Source of the DNA: Arthrobacter sp. Y81
Lineage (GTDB): Bacteria; Actinomycetota; Actinomycetes; Actinomycetales; Micrococcaceae
Direction of reading: 5' to 3'
DNA length: 64,000 bases
Assembly: GCF_002929335.1 (NCBI RefSeq)
Contig: NZ_PJIL01000002.1
Location: forward strand, 259,514-323,513
A model generated the notes under the pieces. The model was not told the DNA's origin and ran no database searches. It was given only the letters and a program-made list of their open reading frames with translations. Below are positions 43,546 through 52,636 of this stretch, in pieces (within the stretch, counting starts at the first letter, position 1; each line of letters begins with the position of its first letter). Made by a program: the position numbers and the translations under genes.

Positions 43546-44580
43546 ATGCAGCTCAGCATTGATCTCACCGGCCGTGAAGTCCTGGTCACCGGCGGGGACC
43601 ACGCCGCCCGGCAGGCGGTCCGCCGCTACCAGGCCGCCGGCGCCGTCGTCTCCCGCCTCAGCACCCCGCAGGGCGCGCGCCATGACGGACCGCTGCCCGA
43701 GCGCCCGTTCCTTGTGGCTGCCGTCGACGACGGCCAGCCCGGCTGGGACGCGCTGCTGGACCGCTGCCGCGAAACCGGCATCCCCGTTTCGATGGAACCG
43801 GCTGCCGGACCAGTGGGCCACGTGACCCTGGTGGGCGGCGGCCCCGGCGTCAGCGAACTGCTGACCGTGGCGGCTGTGAACGCCCTGCGCGATGCGGACG
43901 TGGTCTTCTACGATCGGCTGGCCCCCTACCAGGACCTGCCGTCCCTGACCTCGGCCGAGCTGGTGGATGTGGGCAAGCAGCCCGGCCACCACAAGGTCAG
44001 CCAGGGCGACATCGAGAAGCTGATGGTGCAGAGCGCACTGGCCGGCAACAACGTGGTGCGCCTCAAGGGCGGCGACCCCTACGTGTTCGGCCGCGGCGGC
44101 GAAGAGGTTGCAGCCTGCGTGGCTGCGGGCGTGCCCGTCAAGGTCATTTCCGGCGTCACCAGCGCCATCTCCGTCCCGGCAGCTGCAGGGATCCCCGTCA
44201 CACACCGCGAAGTCAGCCACATGTTCACCGTGGTCTCCGGCCACGCCCCGCTGACGGAGAAGGAACTCACCCACCTTGCTGGACTGGGCGGCACCATCGT
44301 GGTCCTGATGGGCATCGGAACCCTGCACCACCTGGCTGCCGGCCTGCGCCGCGCCGGGATGCGGGCAGACATGCCGATGGCCGTCGTCGAACGCGGCTAC
44401 CGCCCCGGCCAGCGCACCACCATCGCCCAGCTGGGTACGATTGTCACAGCGGCCGCCGATTGCACTAACCCGGCAGTGCTGGTCATCGGCGAGGTGGTGC
44501 GGGTGGCTGAAGCCAACCGCGGGCACGCTGAGGCGGCGGCCGATCTCAACCGCCTTGCAGCGTCACTGATGGGATCGTGA
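43546..44580 (+). CDS. cobA: Uroporphyrinogen-III C-methyltransferase
   Basis: 344 residues. Methylates uroporphyrinogen III twice with SAM to precorrin-2 for siroheme. Methyltransferase domain from about residue 88: HVTLVGGGPGVSELLT, VVRLKGGDPYVFGRGGEE, GVTSAISVPAAAGIPVTHR. The first 85 residues (LTGREVLVTGGDHAARQAVR) look like a shortened precorrin-2 dehydrogenase/CysG N-terminal domain, too short to hold the full ferrochelatase part; whether it oxidises or chelates is uncertain. ATG one base after nirB stop, so it is co-transcribed with its user enzyme. Confidence 0.92.
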   Translation: MQLSIDLTGREVLVTGGDHAARQAVRRYQAAGAVVSRLSTPQGARHDGPLPERPFLVAAVDDGQPGWDALLDRCRETGIPVSMEPAAGPVGHVTLVGGGPGVSELLTVAAVNALRDADVVFYDRLAPYQDLPSLTSAELVDVGKQPGHHKVSQGDIEKLMVQSALAGNNVVRLKGGDPYVFGRGGEEVAACVAAGVPVKVISGVTSAISVPAAAGIPVTHREVSHMFTVVSGHAPLTEKELTHLAGLGGTIVVLMGIGTLHHLAAGLRRAGMRADMPMAVVERGYRPGQRTTIAQLGTIVTAAADCTNPAVLVIGEVVRVAEANRGHAEAAADLNRLAASLMGS

Positions 44581-44590
44581 AAGTAACACC

Positions 44591-45745
44591 ATGAGCGCCA
44601 TGAACACTATTGCCGCCTCCGGCCCGCAGGACTCCCCTGTTGCCGACGCCCCCGATTCGCCCCTGGAGGGGTTCCGGATCGGCGTGACGTCGCACCGGCG
44701 TTCACAGGACCTGATCGAGGCCCTGGAACGGCGCGGTGCCGAGGTGCTGCACGCGCCCGCACTCAAGATCGCGCCGGTGCAGGAAGACATGCGGCTCATC
44801 GACGACACCCGGGCCATCATCGCCGCCAAGCCCGATCTCTGCATCGCCACGACCGCCTACGGCATGCGCCGCTGGTGCGAGGCGGCCGACGCGTCCGGCA
44901 TCGGCGATGAACTGCTGGAGACCCTCGGGGCATGCCGGATGTTTGTCCGCGGGCCCAAGGCCCGCGGTGCCGTTCGCGCCGCCGGACTCGCCGACGTCGG
45001 GATCAGCAGCGACGAAACCACCGCCACCCTGGTGGACATGCTGCTGAAGGAAGGCGTCCGCGGCAAAACGGTGGCCGTCCAGCTGCACGGCTACACGGAC
45101 GTCCGCCAGCTTGAGCGACTCAAGATGTCCGGCGCCACCGTACTCACCGTTACGCCCTACCGGTGGGTCAAACCTGACGGCGAGGACAAGCTGCCGCGGC
45201 TGATCGAGGCCGTCTGCAGCGGCAACCTGGACGTCCTGACCTTCACCAGCGCCCCGGCCGTCGACGCCATGTGGAGCACCGCCCATGAGATGGGCCTCTA
45301 CAAGCAGCTCGTCGAAGCCCTCAAAACCACGGTCACCACTGCCGTCGTCGGCCCCATCACGGCGCAGCCGCTGATCGACGCCGGGCTGTCACCGCTCGTT
45401 CCGGAACGCTTCCGGATGGGTGCCCTCATCCGGCTGGTCTGCGAACACCTTGCCCTGAACCACGTGCGCCGCCTGGACACCCGGTCCGGCAACGTGGAAC
45501 TCCGCGGACGGTCACTGCGGATCGACGGGGAACCTGTCGAAATGGCCCCGGCGCCGCTCCTGCTGCTGCGTGCACTCCTGGGTGCCGAGGGCGCCGTCCT
45601 GTCCCGGGAATCACTCTCCGACCTGCTGGAACTGCGCGGCTCGGTGCACGCGCTGGACATGACGGTCAGCCGGCTGCGCTCCTCGCTGCCGGACGGCCGG
45701 ATGGTGGAAACCGTGGTCAAGCGCGGATACCGGATCCGCGTCTAG
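44591..45745 (+). CDS. hemD: Uroporphyrinogen-III synthase fused to an OmpR-type winged helix
   Basis: 384 residues. Residues about 27-270 are a HemD fold (FRIGVTSHRRSQDLIEALER, LTFTSAPAVDAMW, VVGPITAQPLIDAG). Residues about 285-384 are a winged-helix DNA-binding domain of the response-regulator type (PAPLLLLRALLGAEGAVLSR, HALDMTVSRLRSSL, VVKRGYRIRV). The same fusion is known in M. tuberculosis Rv0260c near its nirBD genes. It may both make uroporphyrinogen III and regulate nitrite genes, or be a pure regulator. GAAAG site 10 nt before the ATG; 10 bp after cobA. Confidence 0.9.
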   Translation: MSAMNTIAASGPQDSPVADAPDSPLEGFRIGVTSHRRSQDLIEALERRGAEVLHAPALKIAPVQEDMRLIDDTRAIIAAKPDLCIATTAYGMRRWCEAADASGIGDELLETLGACRMFVRGPKARGAVRAAGLADVGISSDETTATLVDMLLKEGVRGKTVAVQLHGYTDVRQLERLKMSGATVLTVTPYRWVKPDGEDKLPRLIEAVCSGNLDVLTFTSAPAVDAMWSTAHEMGLYKQLVEALKTTVTTAVVGPITAQPLIDAGLSPLVPERFRMGALIRLVCEHLALNHVRRLDTRSGNVELRGRSLRIDGEPVEMAPAPLLLLRALLGAEGAVLSRESLSDLLELRGSVHALDMTVSRLRSSLPDGRMVETVVKRGYRIRV

Positions 45746-45801
45746 CGGTTCCCTGCCGCTGCCGGTTGCTCCACATTTCGTGGACAGACCCGGCCCGCAG
45801 T

Positions 45802-45829
45802 GGGAACATGTCGCTAGGGTTTGCGTTTG
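45802..45829 (+). promoter_or_regulatory. ECF-sigma-like promoter before the GMC oxidoreductase operon
   Basis: GGGAAC (45802-45807), 16 bp, CGTTTG (45824-45829), resembling the GGAAC-N16/17-CGTT pattern of stress (SigE/SigH-type) promoters. A SigA-type alternative is a lone TAGGGT at 45816. No other strong promoter is seen in the 166-bp gap after hemD. Confidence 0.35.
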
Positions 45830-45911
45830 ACCGCCCCGCGGCCGCTTTCGCACCGTTCAGGTGCGCGGCCGGAGGGGCCTTTGGCGAGTCAGCTCTTCCG
45901 AGAGGAATTGC

Positions 45912-48584
45912 GTGGAACCGGTGGTGGAAGGCGACGATGATCCCGCGGAGTCTGTGGACGCCGTGGTGGTCGGCTCCGGCTTTGGCGGGTCGGTAGCGTG
46001 CTACCGCTTGGCGGCGGGAGGCCAGTCCGTGGTCCTGATGGAACGGGGCAAGGCGTACCCGCCGGGAAGCTTCGCCCGGACGCCATCCGAGATGGGCCGC
46101 AATTTCTGGGATCCGGACAAAGGGCTCTACGGGCTGTTTGACGCCTGGACCTTCCGCGGCCTGGAAGGAATCGTCTCCAGCGGCCTGGGCGGCGGTTCCC
46201 TCATCTACGCCAACGTGCTGCTGCGCAAGGACGAGAACTGGTTCGTCCAGGAATCCCCCGTGCCCGGCGGCGGCTACGAAAGCTGGCCGTTCAGCCGGCA
46301 GGACCTCGATCCTTATTACGACGCCGCCGAGGCTATGCTCCGACCGGTGCCCTATCCCTACCAGGACACGCCGAAGACAGTGGCCATGGAAACCGCAGCC
46401 GGGGCCCTTGGACTCAGCATCACCCGGCCGCCCATCGCCGTCACCTTCTCCCCCACGCCCGGCGCCGCCCCCGGCAGGAACCAGGTGCTGGCCCCCGCGC
46501 CGTACGGAAGCATCCACGGGGACGGCACCGTGCGCACCACCTGCACGCTCTCCGGCGAATGCGACATCGGCTGCAACACCGGCGCCAAGAACACGCTGGA
46601 CCACAACTATCTGTCCGCGGCCAAGGCCGCCGGTGCCGACATCCGGACCCGTCACGACGTCCGGGGCATCAGGCCCCTGCCGGGAGGCGGCTTTGAAGTC
46701 CGCTACGTCATCCACGATCCCGACGACGGCGCACCCGGGCTCCTGCAGGAACGGGTGATCCACTGCCGCCGGCTCATCCTCGCCGCCGGAACCTTCGGCA
46801 CCACCTTCCTGCTGCTGCGCAACCGTGCGTCGCTGCCCGCGCTCAGCGCGGCACTGGGCACGCGGTTCAGCGGCAACGGTGACCTGCTGGGTTTCGTCCT
46901 GGACGCGAAGGACCCCGACGGCGCCACACGCACCCTCTCGGGCAGCAGCGGCCCGGTGATCACCACAGCCATCCGCACCGCCGATTCCAGCGACGGCGGC
47001 GAGGGCCGCGGGTACTACATCGAAGACGCCGGCTACCCCTCGTTCATGAACTGGCTCCTGGAGACGGGACAGTTCCGCCAGGTGGCCAAGCGCGCCGGCA
47101 AAGTGATGGTCCAGCTCTTCAAGGACAGGCTCTTCCACGCCCAGCGCTCCAACATCTCAGCCGATCTTGCTGCCGCCCTGGGCGACGGCCGGCTCTCGGC
47201 GTCGTCCGTGCCCCTGCTCGGCATGGGCAGGGACATACCGGACGGCGTCATGACCCTCCAGGGCGGCCGGCTGGCCATCAACTGGACCCTCGCCACCTCG
47301 GCCGCCTACTTCGGCCGGATGCAGGCCACGATGCAGGCGATTTCCAAGGAACTGGGAGGCAGCTTCAAGCAGAATCCGCTCTGGTGGAGCAAGCGGGTCA
47401 TCACGGTGCATCCGCTGGGCGGCGCCCCGGCCGGCCGGAACAGCAGCGAAGGCGTGTGCGATCCGTACGGCGAGGTCTTTGGATACCCGGGCCTGCACGT
47501 GGTGGACGGCGCCGCGATGCCCGGACCGGTGGGGGCCAACCCCGCCCTGACCATTGCAGCCTTTGCCGAACGTGCCTGCCACCGGATCCTCGAGGGAGCC
47601 GGCGGGGACGGACAGCGGGACGTGGCGCCGGGCGGGCCGGATGCCGCAGGCCTCGCTGCTCCCGACTACGGCCCGGGCCCACTCCGCGCCCTGGTGCCGG
47701 ACGCAACCAAGGGTGCCAGGGCGCCGGAAGAGGAACGCACGTTTGTCCCCCGCGTCGCCAGCCGTGGGCTGAGACTGCCGGGAGCCGCCGGGCCCACCGC
47801 CAGCGAAGCCTTGCAGGAGGCCGAAATCGAGGAGGAAGCCGAGGCTGCGGAAACAGGCCCAACATCCGTCAGCTTCACCGAACAGATGCACGGATGGTTC
47901 AGCGCCGGAGTGGCCGAGCCCGTGACCGGCGGCAGCCTGGGCCGCGACCGCAGCCGTCGGATGATGTTCGAACTCACCATTACCGCCACGGATATTGAGG
48001 CGTTTGTCCGGGATCCGCTCCATCCGGCCACCGCGGAAGGGTATGTCCTCGCCGACCAGTTCGGCGGCCGCCTCCCGGTGGAACGCGGCTGGTTCAACCT
48101 CTTCGTCCAGGACGGCGCTTCAGGCGGCGATGGGAATGGCACCAGCAGTTCTTCCATGAGTGCCCCCGCCGGACGGAAGATGCTCTACCGCCTGTGGCTG
48201 CGCGATCCCGGCGGAACCCCGCTGACCTTCGTGGGCCACAAGGACGTCAGCAACGACGCGGGCTTTGACGTCTGGGCGGACACCACCACGCTGTACGTCA
48301 CCGTCCTCCGGGGCCATGTTCCGCCGCCGGACAAGACGGCCTCTGCCGCAGGCGGGACAGCAACTGACGGGGCAGCGGTGGCCGGGGCTGGAATGCTGTA
48401 CATCCGGCCATGGGATTTCGCCCGCCAGCTGACCACTTTCCGCGCGGTGGGCCCGGCTCCTGCGAGCGCCCTTGCCGCCTTCGGCAGGCTGTTCCTGGGT
48501 GAACTCTGGCAGGTGTACGTCCGGGTCCCGTCTCCGCTGCGGGCCGGCCGGCGTTCCTCCGGCAAGGTCCCCGGCCGGCCATGA
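45912..48584 (+). CDS. GMC family oxidoreductase, ChoD/cholesterol-oxidase-like, with C-terminal accessory domain
   Basis: 890 residues, no signal peptide. FAD loop DAVVVGSGFGGSVACYRLA (about 15-33), second GMC motif SSGLGGGSLIYANVLLRK (about 88), active-site region VHPLGGAPAG (about 498) and DGAAMPGPVGANPALTIAAF. Closest named family is the ChoD-type sterol/alcohol oxidase group, though the substrate is unknown. Residues about 655-890 form an extra domain (FTEQMHGWFSAG, GYVLADQFGGRLPVERGWFN) that also seems to occur at the end of the patatin gene of this operon. GTG at 45912 is chosen for the GAGAGGAA site 5 nt upstream. First gene of a seven-gene operon. Confidence 0.9.
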   Translation: MEPVVEGDDDPAESVDAVVVGSGFGGSVACYRLAAGGQSVVLMERGKAYPPGSFARTPSEMGRNFWDPDKGLYGLFDAWTFRGLEGIVSSGLGGGSLIYANVLLRKDENWFVQESPVPGGGYESWPFSRQDLDPYYDAAEAMLRPVPYPYQDTPKTVAMETAAGALGLSITRPPIAVTFSPTPGAAPGRNQVLAPAPYGSIHGDGTVRTTCTLSGECDIGCNTGAKNTLDHNYLSAAKAAGADIRTRHDVRGIRPLPGGGFEVRYVIHDPDDGAPGLLQERVIHCRRLILAAGTFGTTFLLLRNRASLPALSAALGTRFSGNGDLLGFVLDAKDPDGATRTLSGSSGPVITTAIRTADSSDGGEGRGYYIEDAGYPSFMNWLLETGQFRQVAKRAGKVMVQLFKDRLFHAQRSNISADLAAALGDGRLSASSVPLLGMGRDIPDGVMTLQGGRLAINWTLATSAAYFGRMQATMQAISKELGGSFKQNPLWWSKRVITVHPLGGAPAGRNSSEGVCDPYGEVFGYPGLHVVDGAAMPGPVGANPALTIAAFAERACHRILEGAGGDGQRDVAPGGPDAAGLAAPDYGPGPLRALVPDATKGARAPEEERTFVPRVASRGLRLPGAAGPTASEALQEAEIEEEAEAAETGPTSVSFTEQMHGWFSAGVAEPVTGGSLGRDRSRRMMFELTITATDIEAFVRDPLHPATAEGYVLADQFGGRLPVERGWFNLFVQDGASGGDGNGTSSSSMSAPAGRKMLYRLWLRDPGGTPLTFVGHKDVSNDAGFDVWADTTTLYVTVLRGHVPPPDKTASAAGGTATDGAAVAGAGMLYIRPWDFARQLTTFRAVGPAPASALAAFGRLFLGELWQVYVRVPSPLRAGRRSSGKVPGRP

Positions 48585-48597
48585 AGGGCCATGGGGC

Positions 48598-50595
48598 ATG
48601 AAGCGGAGTGAGCTGGCGCAGCACAGCAACGGACTTGGCTTCACTCCCCGGGACGCCGTGCGCTGGCTCGCCCCGGCCCAGCTGGGCAGGACCGCGGTCA
48701 GGGTTGTCCTGGCGTCCGTCTTCGCCGACTTCGGCGATAAACGCGAACTGGAGGGCGGCTTTCCCCGGTACGAACTCGACCTGGAAAGACTGCCCGTGGC
48801 CGGCCAGCCCGCGCAGCCCGTGGTCCGGGACCTTGGACTGCCCGGATCCCCTGCAGCGGCGTCGCGCGGGGACCCGGACGGCCAGCAAGCCGGCCGACGC
48901 AACGCCGCCGACCAGGCCGGGACCGCAGCGCTGTGGCTCGATTTCACGGCCGACCTCGGGGACGGCTTTGATTCCACCTACACAGTGGCGTCGTTGCTGG
49001 CCGAAAAGTCGCTCGTCGTGGAGGGATATGAACTGCGGCGCGGCAAGGTGCTGGTACTCGGCGGCGACGAGGTGTACCCGGTGGCGTCGCCGGCCGCCTA
49101 CGAGGACCGCATGGTGGGGCCCTACCGGACGGCGCTGCCCGGCGGCCGCTCCCCCGGCGGCGCCGGCGTGCTCCTGGCCCTCCCCGGCAACCATGACTGG
49201 TACGACGGCCTGACGTCCTTCATCCGGCTGTTCACCCGGCAACGGAACATCGGCGGCTGGCGGACCATCCAGACGCGCAGCTACTTTGCCCTCCGGCTCA
49301 CCGGCGGCGATGATGCCCCCGGGTGGTGGCTCGTGGGACTGGACAGCCAGCTGGGCCAGTACATCGACGAGCCGCAGCTGGACTACTTCTACAACACGGT
49401 GACCGCACGGCTGCTGCCGGGCGACGCCATCATCCTGTGCGTAGCCGCCCCGTACTGGGTGCAGGGCGCCGAAGACGCCGATGCGTTCCGGCAGGTGCAT
49501 TTCTTCGAGCAGGACTACCTCCGCCGCCGCTTCAACCGACGTGCCGGCACCTTCGAGGCAACCGGGGCCGCGGTGCGGCTGTGGCTCACCGGGGACCTGC
49601 ACCACTACTCGCGTTACGAGGAAACGGAGCCGGGCCCCGGGCGTGAAGACGGCCCGGCCGCAGCCGCCGATCCCCGCCGGACCCAGCTCATCACCTGCGG
49701 ACTGGGCGGGGCGTTCCTAGCGGACGCGCAGGGGCTCCCGGCCGAGCTGACGCTTCCGGCCGCGGTACCGTCGGTTGCTTCGCCACCCCCAATTCGTGCC
49801 CCTGGCACCGGCCGGCGCTTTGTCCTCGCTCCCGGGACGTTCCCGGGCCGGGCGGAGTCCCGGCGCCTCCGGGGACGCCTGGCCAATCCCCTCTCACCGT
49901 TCTGGCTCCCGGTGCGGAACCCGGGGTTCGGCTCGGCCCTCGGCACGGCGCACGTGGTTGCTGCCCTGACCCTCTGGACTGTCTTCAGCGCGTTCCGCGG
50001 CCTGTCGTTCGTGGAAAGCCTGCTCAGCCTCAGGGCAGGCAATACCGGGCTCCTCGCGCTGGCCATCATCGCCGTCCCGTTGCTGTTGCTTCTGCTGCTG
50101 TCCACCCTCGGCACTGCACCCGGCCTCGGCCGGGAACCGCAGGAAAACGGCGCCGGGTTCACCGTTTCCCGTGGTGCGCTCTGGCAACTTTCGGCACTCG
50201 CGGCGGGGATCGCCGTCGTACTCCTCATCCCCTGGCCCGGGGACTGGCCGCCATTCCTGACTCTCGGGCTGGTGCTCGCCATCATCTATGTTGTCGGTTT
50301 CGCGGCAGGCAGCGAGGCGTTCGCCTTCTTTATCCTGGGCACGTCCAGCGGCGAGGTGGCCGCGTGGGCAATGTCCGGCCAGGCCATCGAGGACCACAAA
50401 GGATTCCTGCGGATCCGGATTGCCGTGGACGGCACGCTGACGGTTTATCCGGTGGCGGTGGACCGCATCTGCCGGGACTGGAACCTGGGAACCACCAGCG
50501 ACGGCGGCCTCCGCCCGGTGCCGGCCGGCGGGTTTCCGCCGCTCCGGCTTTTCGAACCGCCGGTGACCATTGCCAGGGAGGGATTTCCGCCATGA
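48598..50595 (+). CDS. Membrane-anchored metallophosphoesterase
   Basis: 665 residues. Calcineurin-like core: LGGDEVYPVAS (about 155), LPGNHDWYDG (about 195), LTGDLHHYSRYE (about 325), giving most metal ligands; the first DxH motif is not obvious, the nearest candidate being DFTADLGDGFD. Residues about 440-590 hold about four to five membrane helices, so the enzyme domain probably faces the cytoplasm at the membrane. Substrate unknown (phospholipid- or nucleotide-type). ATG 13 bp after the GMC stop; its own stop overlaps the hydrolase start (ATGA). Confidence 0.85.
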   Translation: MKRSELAQHSNGLGFTPRDAVRWLAPAQLGRTAVRVVLASVFADFGDKRELEGGFPRYELDLERLPVAGQPAQPVVRDLGLPGSPAAASRGDPDGQQAGRRNAADQAGTAALWLDFTADLGDGFDSTYTVASLLAEKSLVVEGYELRRGKVLVLGGDEVYPVASPAAYEDRMVGPYRTALPGGRSPGGAGVLLALPGNHDWYDGLTSFIRLFTRQRNIGGWRTIQTRSYFALRLTGGDDAPGWWLVGLDSQLGQYIDEPQLDYFYNTVTARLLPGDAIILCVAAPYWVQGAEDADAFRQVHFFEQDYLRRRFNRRAGTFEATGAAVRLWLTGDLHHYSRYEETEPGPGREDGPAAAADPRRTQLITCGLGGAFLADAQGLPAELTLPAAVPSVASPPPIRAPGTGRRFVLAPGTFPGRAESRRLRGRLANPLSPFWLPVRNPGFGSALGTAHVVAALTLWTVFSAFRGLSFVESLLSLRAGNTGLLALAIIAVPLLLLLLLSTLGTAPGLGREPQENGAGFTVSRGALWQLSALAAGIAVVLLIPWPGDWPPFLTLGLVLAIIYVVGFAAGSEAFAFFILGTSSGEVAAWAMSGQAIEDHKGFLRIRIAVDGTLTVYPVAVDRICRDWNLGTTSDGGLRPVPAGGFPPLRLFEPPVTIAREGFPP

Positions 50596-51656
50596 ACAGC
50601 CCCCGCACCATCACCCGGGCGGATCACGTCACGGAGGTGATCCCGTTCCCTGCCCGGGACGGGACGCCGCTCACGCTGATCCACGTCACCTCCGCAGTGC
50701 CGCCCGACGCCGGAGCCCCGGACAAGGGGCCGGTGCTGCTGGTCCACGGGGCCGGGGTCCGGGCCGAGCTGTTCCGCCCGCCGCTGCCACGGACCCTGGT
50801 GGATGCCCTGCTCGAGGACGGCTGGGACGTCTGGCTCCTGAACTGGCGGGCGTCCATCGACTTTGAACCGCTCTCCTGGACGCTCGGGGATGCCGCGGTG
50901 TACGACCACCCCGCCGCCGTCGACTATGTCCTGCAGGCGACCGGCGCCGAAACCCTGAAGGCGGTCATCCACTGCCAGGGGTCCGTCTCCTTCACCATGG
51001 CAGCCGTTGCCGGCCTCCTCCCCCGGGTGGACACCGTGGTCTCCAACGCCGTGTCGCTGCATCCCGTGATTCCGCTGTGGTCGGTCGTGAAAATCACCTA
51101 CCTGGCGGAGCTGCTGAAGCCGTTCACGCCGTACCTGTCCCCGGCGTGGGGTTACAAGTCCAACGGGTACTTCTCCCGGGTCCTCAGGTCCATGGTCAAG
51201 GCCACCCACCGCGAATGCGACAACCTGGTCTGCCGGCTGGTGAGCTTCACGTATGGCAGCGGCCGGCCCGCACTGTGGTCGCACGAGAACCTGGACGAGG
51301 CCACCCACAACTGGATCAGCGGGGAGTTTGCCGAGGTCCCGTTCACGTTCCTGTCCGAGATGGGCCGCAGCGTGCTGGCCAGGCGCATCGTGGCCGCCGG
51401 GAACCACCCGGAACTGCCCGCGAACTTCCTGGCCGAAGCCCCGCAGACGGACGCCAGGTTCTCCTTCCTGGCGGGCCGCAACAACCGCTGCTTCCTGCCC
51501 GAAAGCCAGGAACGGACCTTCAGCTTCTTCCAGGGCCACCGTCCCGGCAAGGATTCGCTGCACCTGCTGTCCGGCTATGGGCACCTGGACGTCTTCTTTG
51601 GGGCCCGCGCCTGGGCGGACACCTATCCCATCATCATCAAGGAGCTGAACAGATGA
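50592..51656 (+). CDS. Alpha/beta hydrolase with cysteine nucleophile (GMC-associated)
   Basis: 354 residues. The beta-strand/oxyanion segment GPVLLVHGAGVRAELFRPP is typical. The nucleophile elbow reads VIHCQGSVSFTM, placing a cysteine where serine normally stands, as in PHA synthases. The acid-loop region LAGRNNRCFLPESQERT and catalytic histidine GYGHLDVFFG match the hydrolase domain often found fused to, or beside, cholesterol-oxidase-like proteins. Likely an acyl transfer or hydrolysis step on the oxidised lipid. The ATG overlaps the previous stop by 4 bp, and its own stop overlaps the next start. Confidence 0.87.
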   Translation: MNSPRTITRADHVTEVIPFPARDGTPLTLIHVTSAVPPDAGAPDKGPVLLVHGAGVRAELFRPPLPRTLVDALLEDGWDVWLLNWRASIDFEPLSWTLGDAAVYDHPAAVDYVLQATGAETLKAVIHCQGSVSFTMAAVAGLLPRVDTVVSNAVSLHPVIPLWSVVKITYLAELLKPFTPYLSPAWGYKSNGYFSRVLRSMVKATHRECDNLVCRLVSFTYGSGRPALWSHENLDEATHNWISGEFAEVPFTFLSEMGRSVLARRIVAAGNHPELPANFLAEAPQTDARFSFLAGRNNRCFLPESQERTFSFFQGHRPGKDSLHLLSGYGHLDVFFGARAWADTYPIIIKELNR

Positions 51657-52636
51657 ACAAACTCATCGGACTGGCTGCATCCCTGCTAAGGCTGGTGCCC
51701 TCCCCCGTGCCGCACCGCCAGGAGCGCCTGCGCGGACAGCATGCCACGGTGGACGGCATCAAGTACTCCATGCCCGTCAATTCGGACGATTCCCCCGTGC
51801 TGATGGCTGCGTTCCCCATCAACAAGCGGGCCGCCGCGGCCGTCCTGCCGGGCACGGAACTGCGGCCGTTCAGCCTCGGCGGCAAGGGGCTGCTGGTGGT
51901 CACCGTGGTGAACTACAGAGCGACGGACATCGGCAAATACATCGAATACTCCCTGGCGATCGCCGTCACGCACGGCTCCCGCGCGGTGCCCCCGCTCCTG
52001 CCGCTCGTCTTCCAAAAGACGTTCGGGCTGGGCCAGTATGTGGTGGACCTCCCGGTCAGCACCGAGGTCTCTGTCAAAGGCGGCAAAGGCATCTGGGGCA
52101 TGCCCAAGCACCAGGCCAACCTGGACTTTGTGGTCACCGACGCCGCCGTTTCCGCGCAGTACGACGACGGCGGGAAGCTGGGCTGTTTCATCGAGATCGA
52201 ACGCCCCAAACCCATGGGCCTTCCGCTCAAACTCGCCGCCTCCAACTACTGCGCCTTCCGCGGGATGCTGATGAAGTCCGACATCTACTTCGAAGCCACC
52301 GGGGACATCGCGCTGGGAGGCGACGCCAAGGCCCGGCTGGTGCTGGGCGATGCGCCCGGTGTGGCCGCCCTCAAGTCCCTCCAGCCGGCGGACAAACCGG
52401 TGTTCACCGCCTACCTCCCCGAAGCCCACGGAGTCCTGGACGACCACTACGAGGCGTGGTTCCTGACCGCCCCGACCGCCGAGGACGCCGCCAGGATCCC
52501 CGGCGGCGATCCGCTCGAATCGGTGGCGGGGCTGGGCCAGGGCCAGGAATGGCTGCCCGCGCCGGACCGGAGTGTCACCACCCGGGGCGGTGAGGCCCGC
52601 GGCGAAGACACCGCCCGCAGCGGGGGCACGCCGTGA
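51653..52636 (+). CDS. Acetoacetate decarboxylase-like (ADC superfamily) protein
   Basis: 327 residues. The pattern GIKYSMPVNSDDSPVLMAAF, VTVVNYRATDIGKYIEYSLA, VSVKGGKGIWGMPKHQANLD and LKLAASNYCAFRG follows the acetoacetate decarboxylase fold. The Schiff-base lysine cannot be assigned confidently; K in WGMPKHQA is a candidate. Related proteins act in beta-keto acid or polyketide-like chemistry. A hydrophobic N-terminal helix (LIGLAASLLRLVPSPV) may tether it to the membrane. The ATG overlaps the hydrolase stop, and its stop overlaps the next GTG. Confidence 0.82.
   Translation: MNKLIGLAASLLRLVPSPVPHRQERLRGQHATVDGIKYSMPVNSDDSPVLMAAFPINKRAAAAVLPGTELRPFSLGGKGLLVVTVVNYRATDIGKYIEYSLAIAVTHGSRAVPPLLPLVFQKTFGLGQYVVDLPVSTEVSVKGGKGIWGMPKHQANLDFVVTDAAVSAQYDDGGKLGCFIEIERPKPMGLPLKLAASNYCAFRGMLMKSDIYFEATGDIALGGDAKARLVLGDAPGVAALKSLQPADKPVFTAYLPEAHGVLDDHYEAWFLTAPTAEDAARIPGGDPLESVAGLGQGQEWLPAPDRSVTTRGGEARGEDTARSGGTP

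Noticed and set aside
41409..43589. Long minus-strand open frame opposite nirB
   Set aside because: nirB is unambiguous; the antisense frame is a codon-bias artefact.
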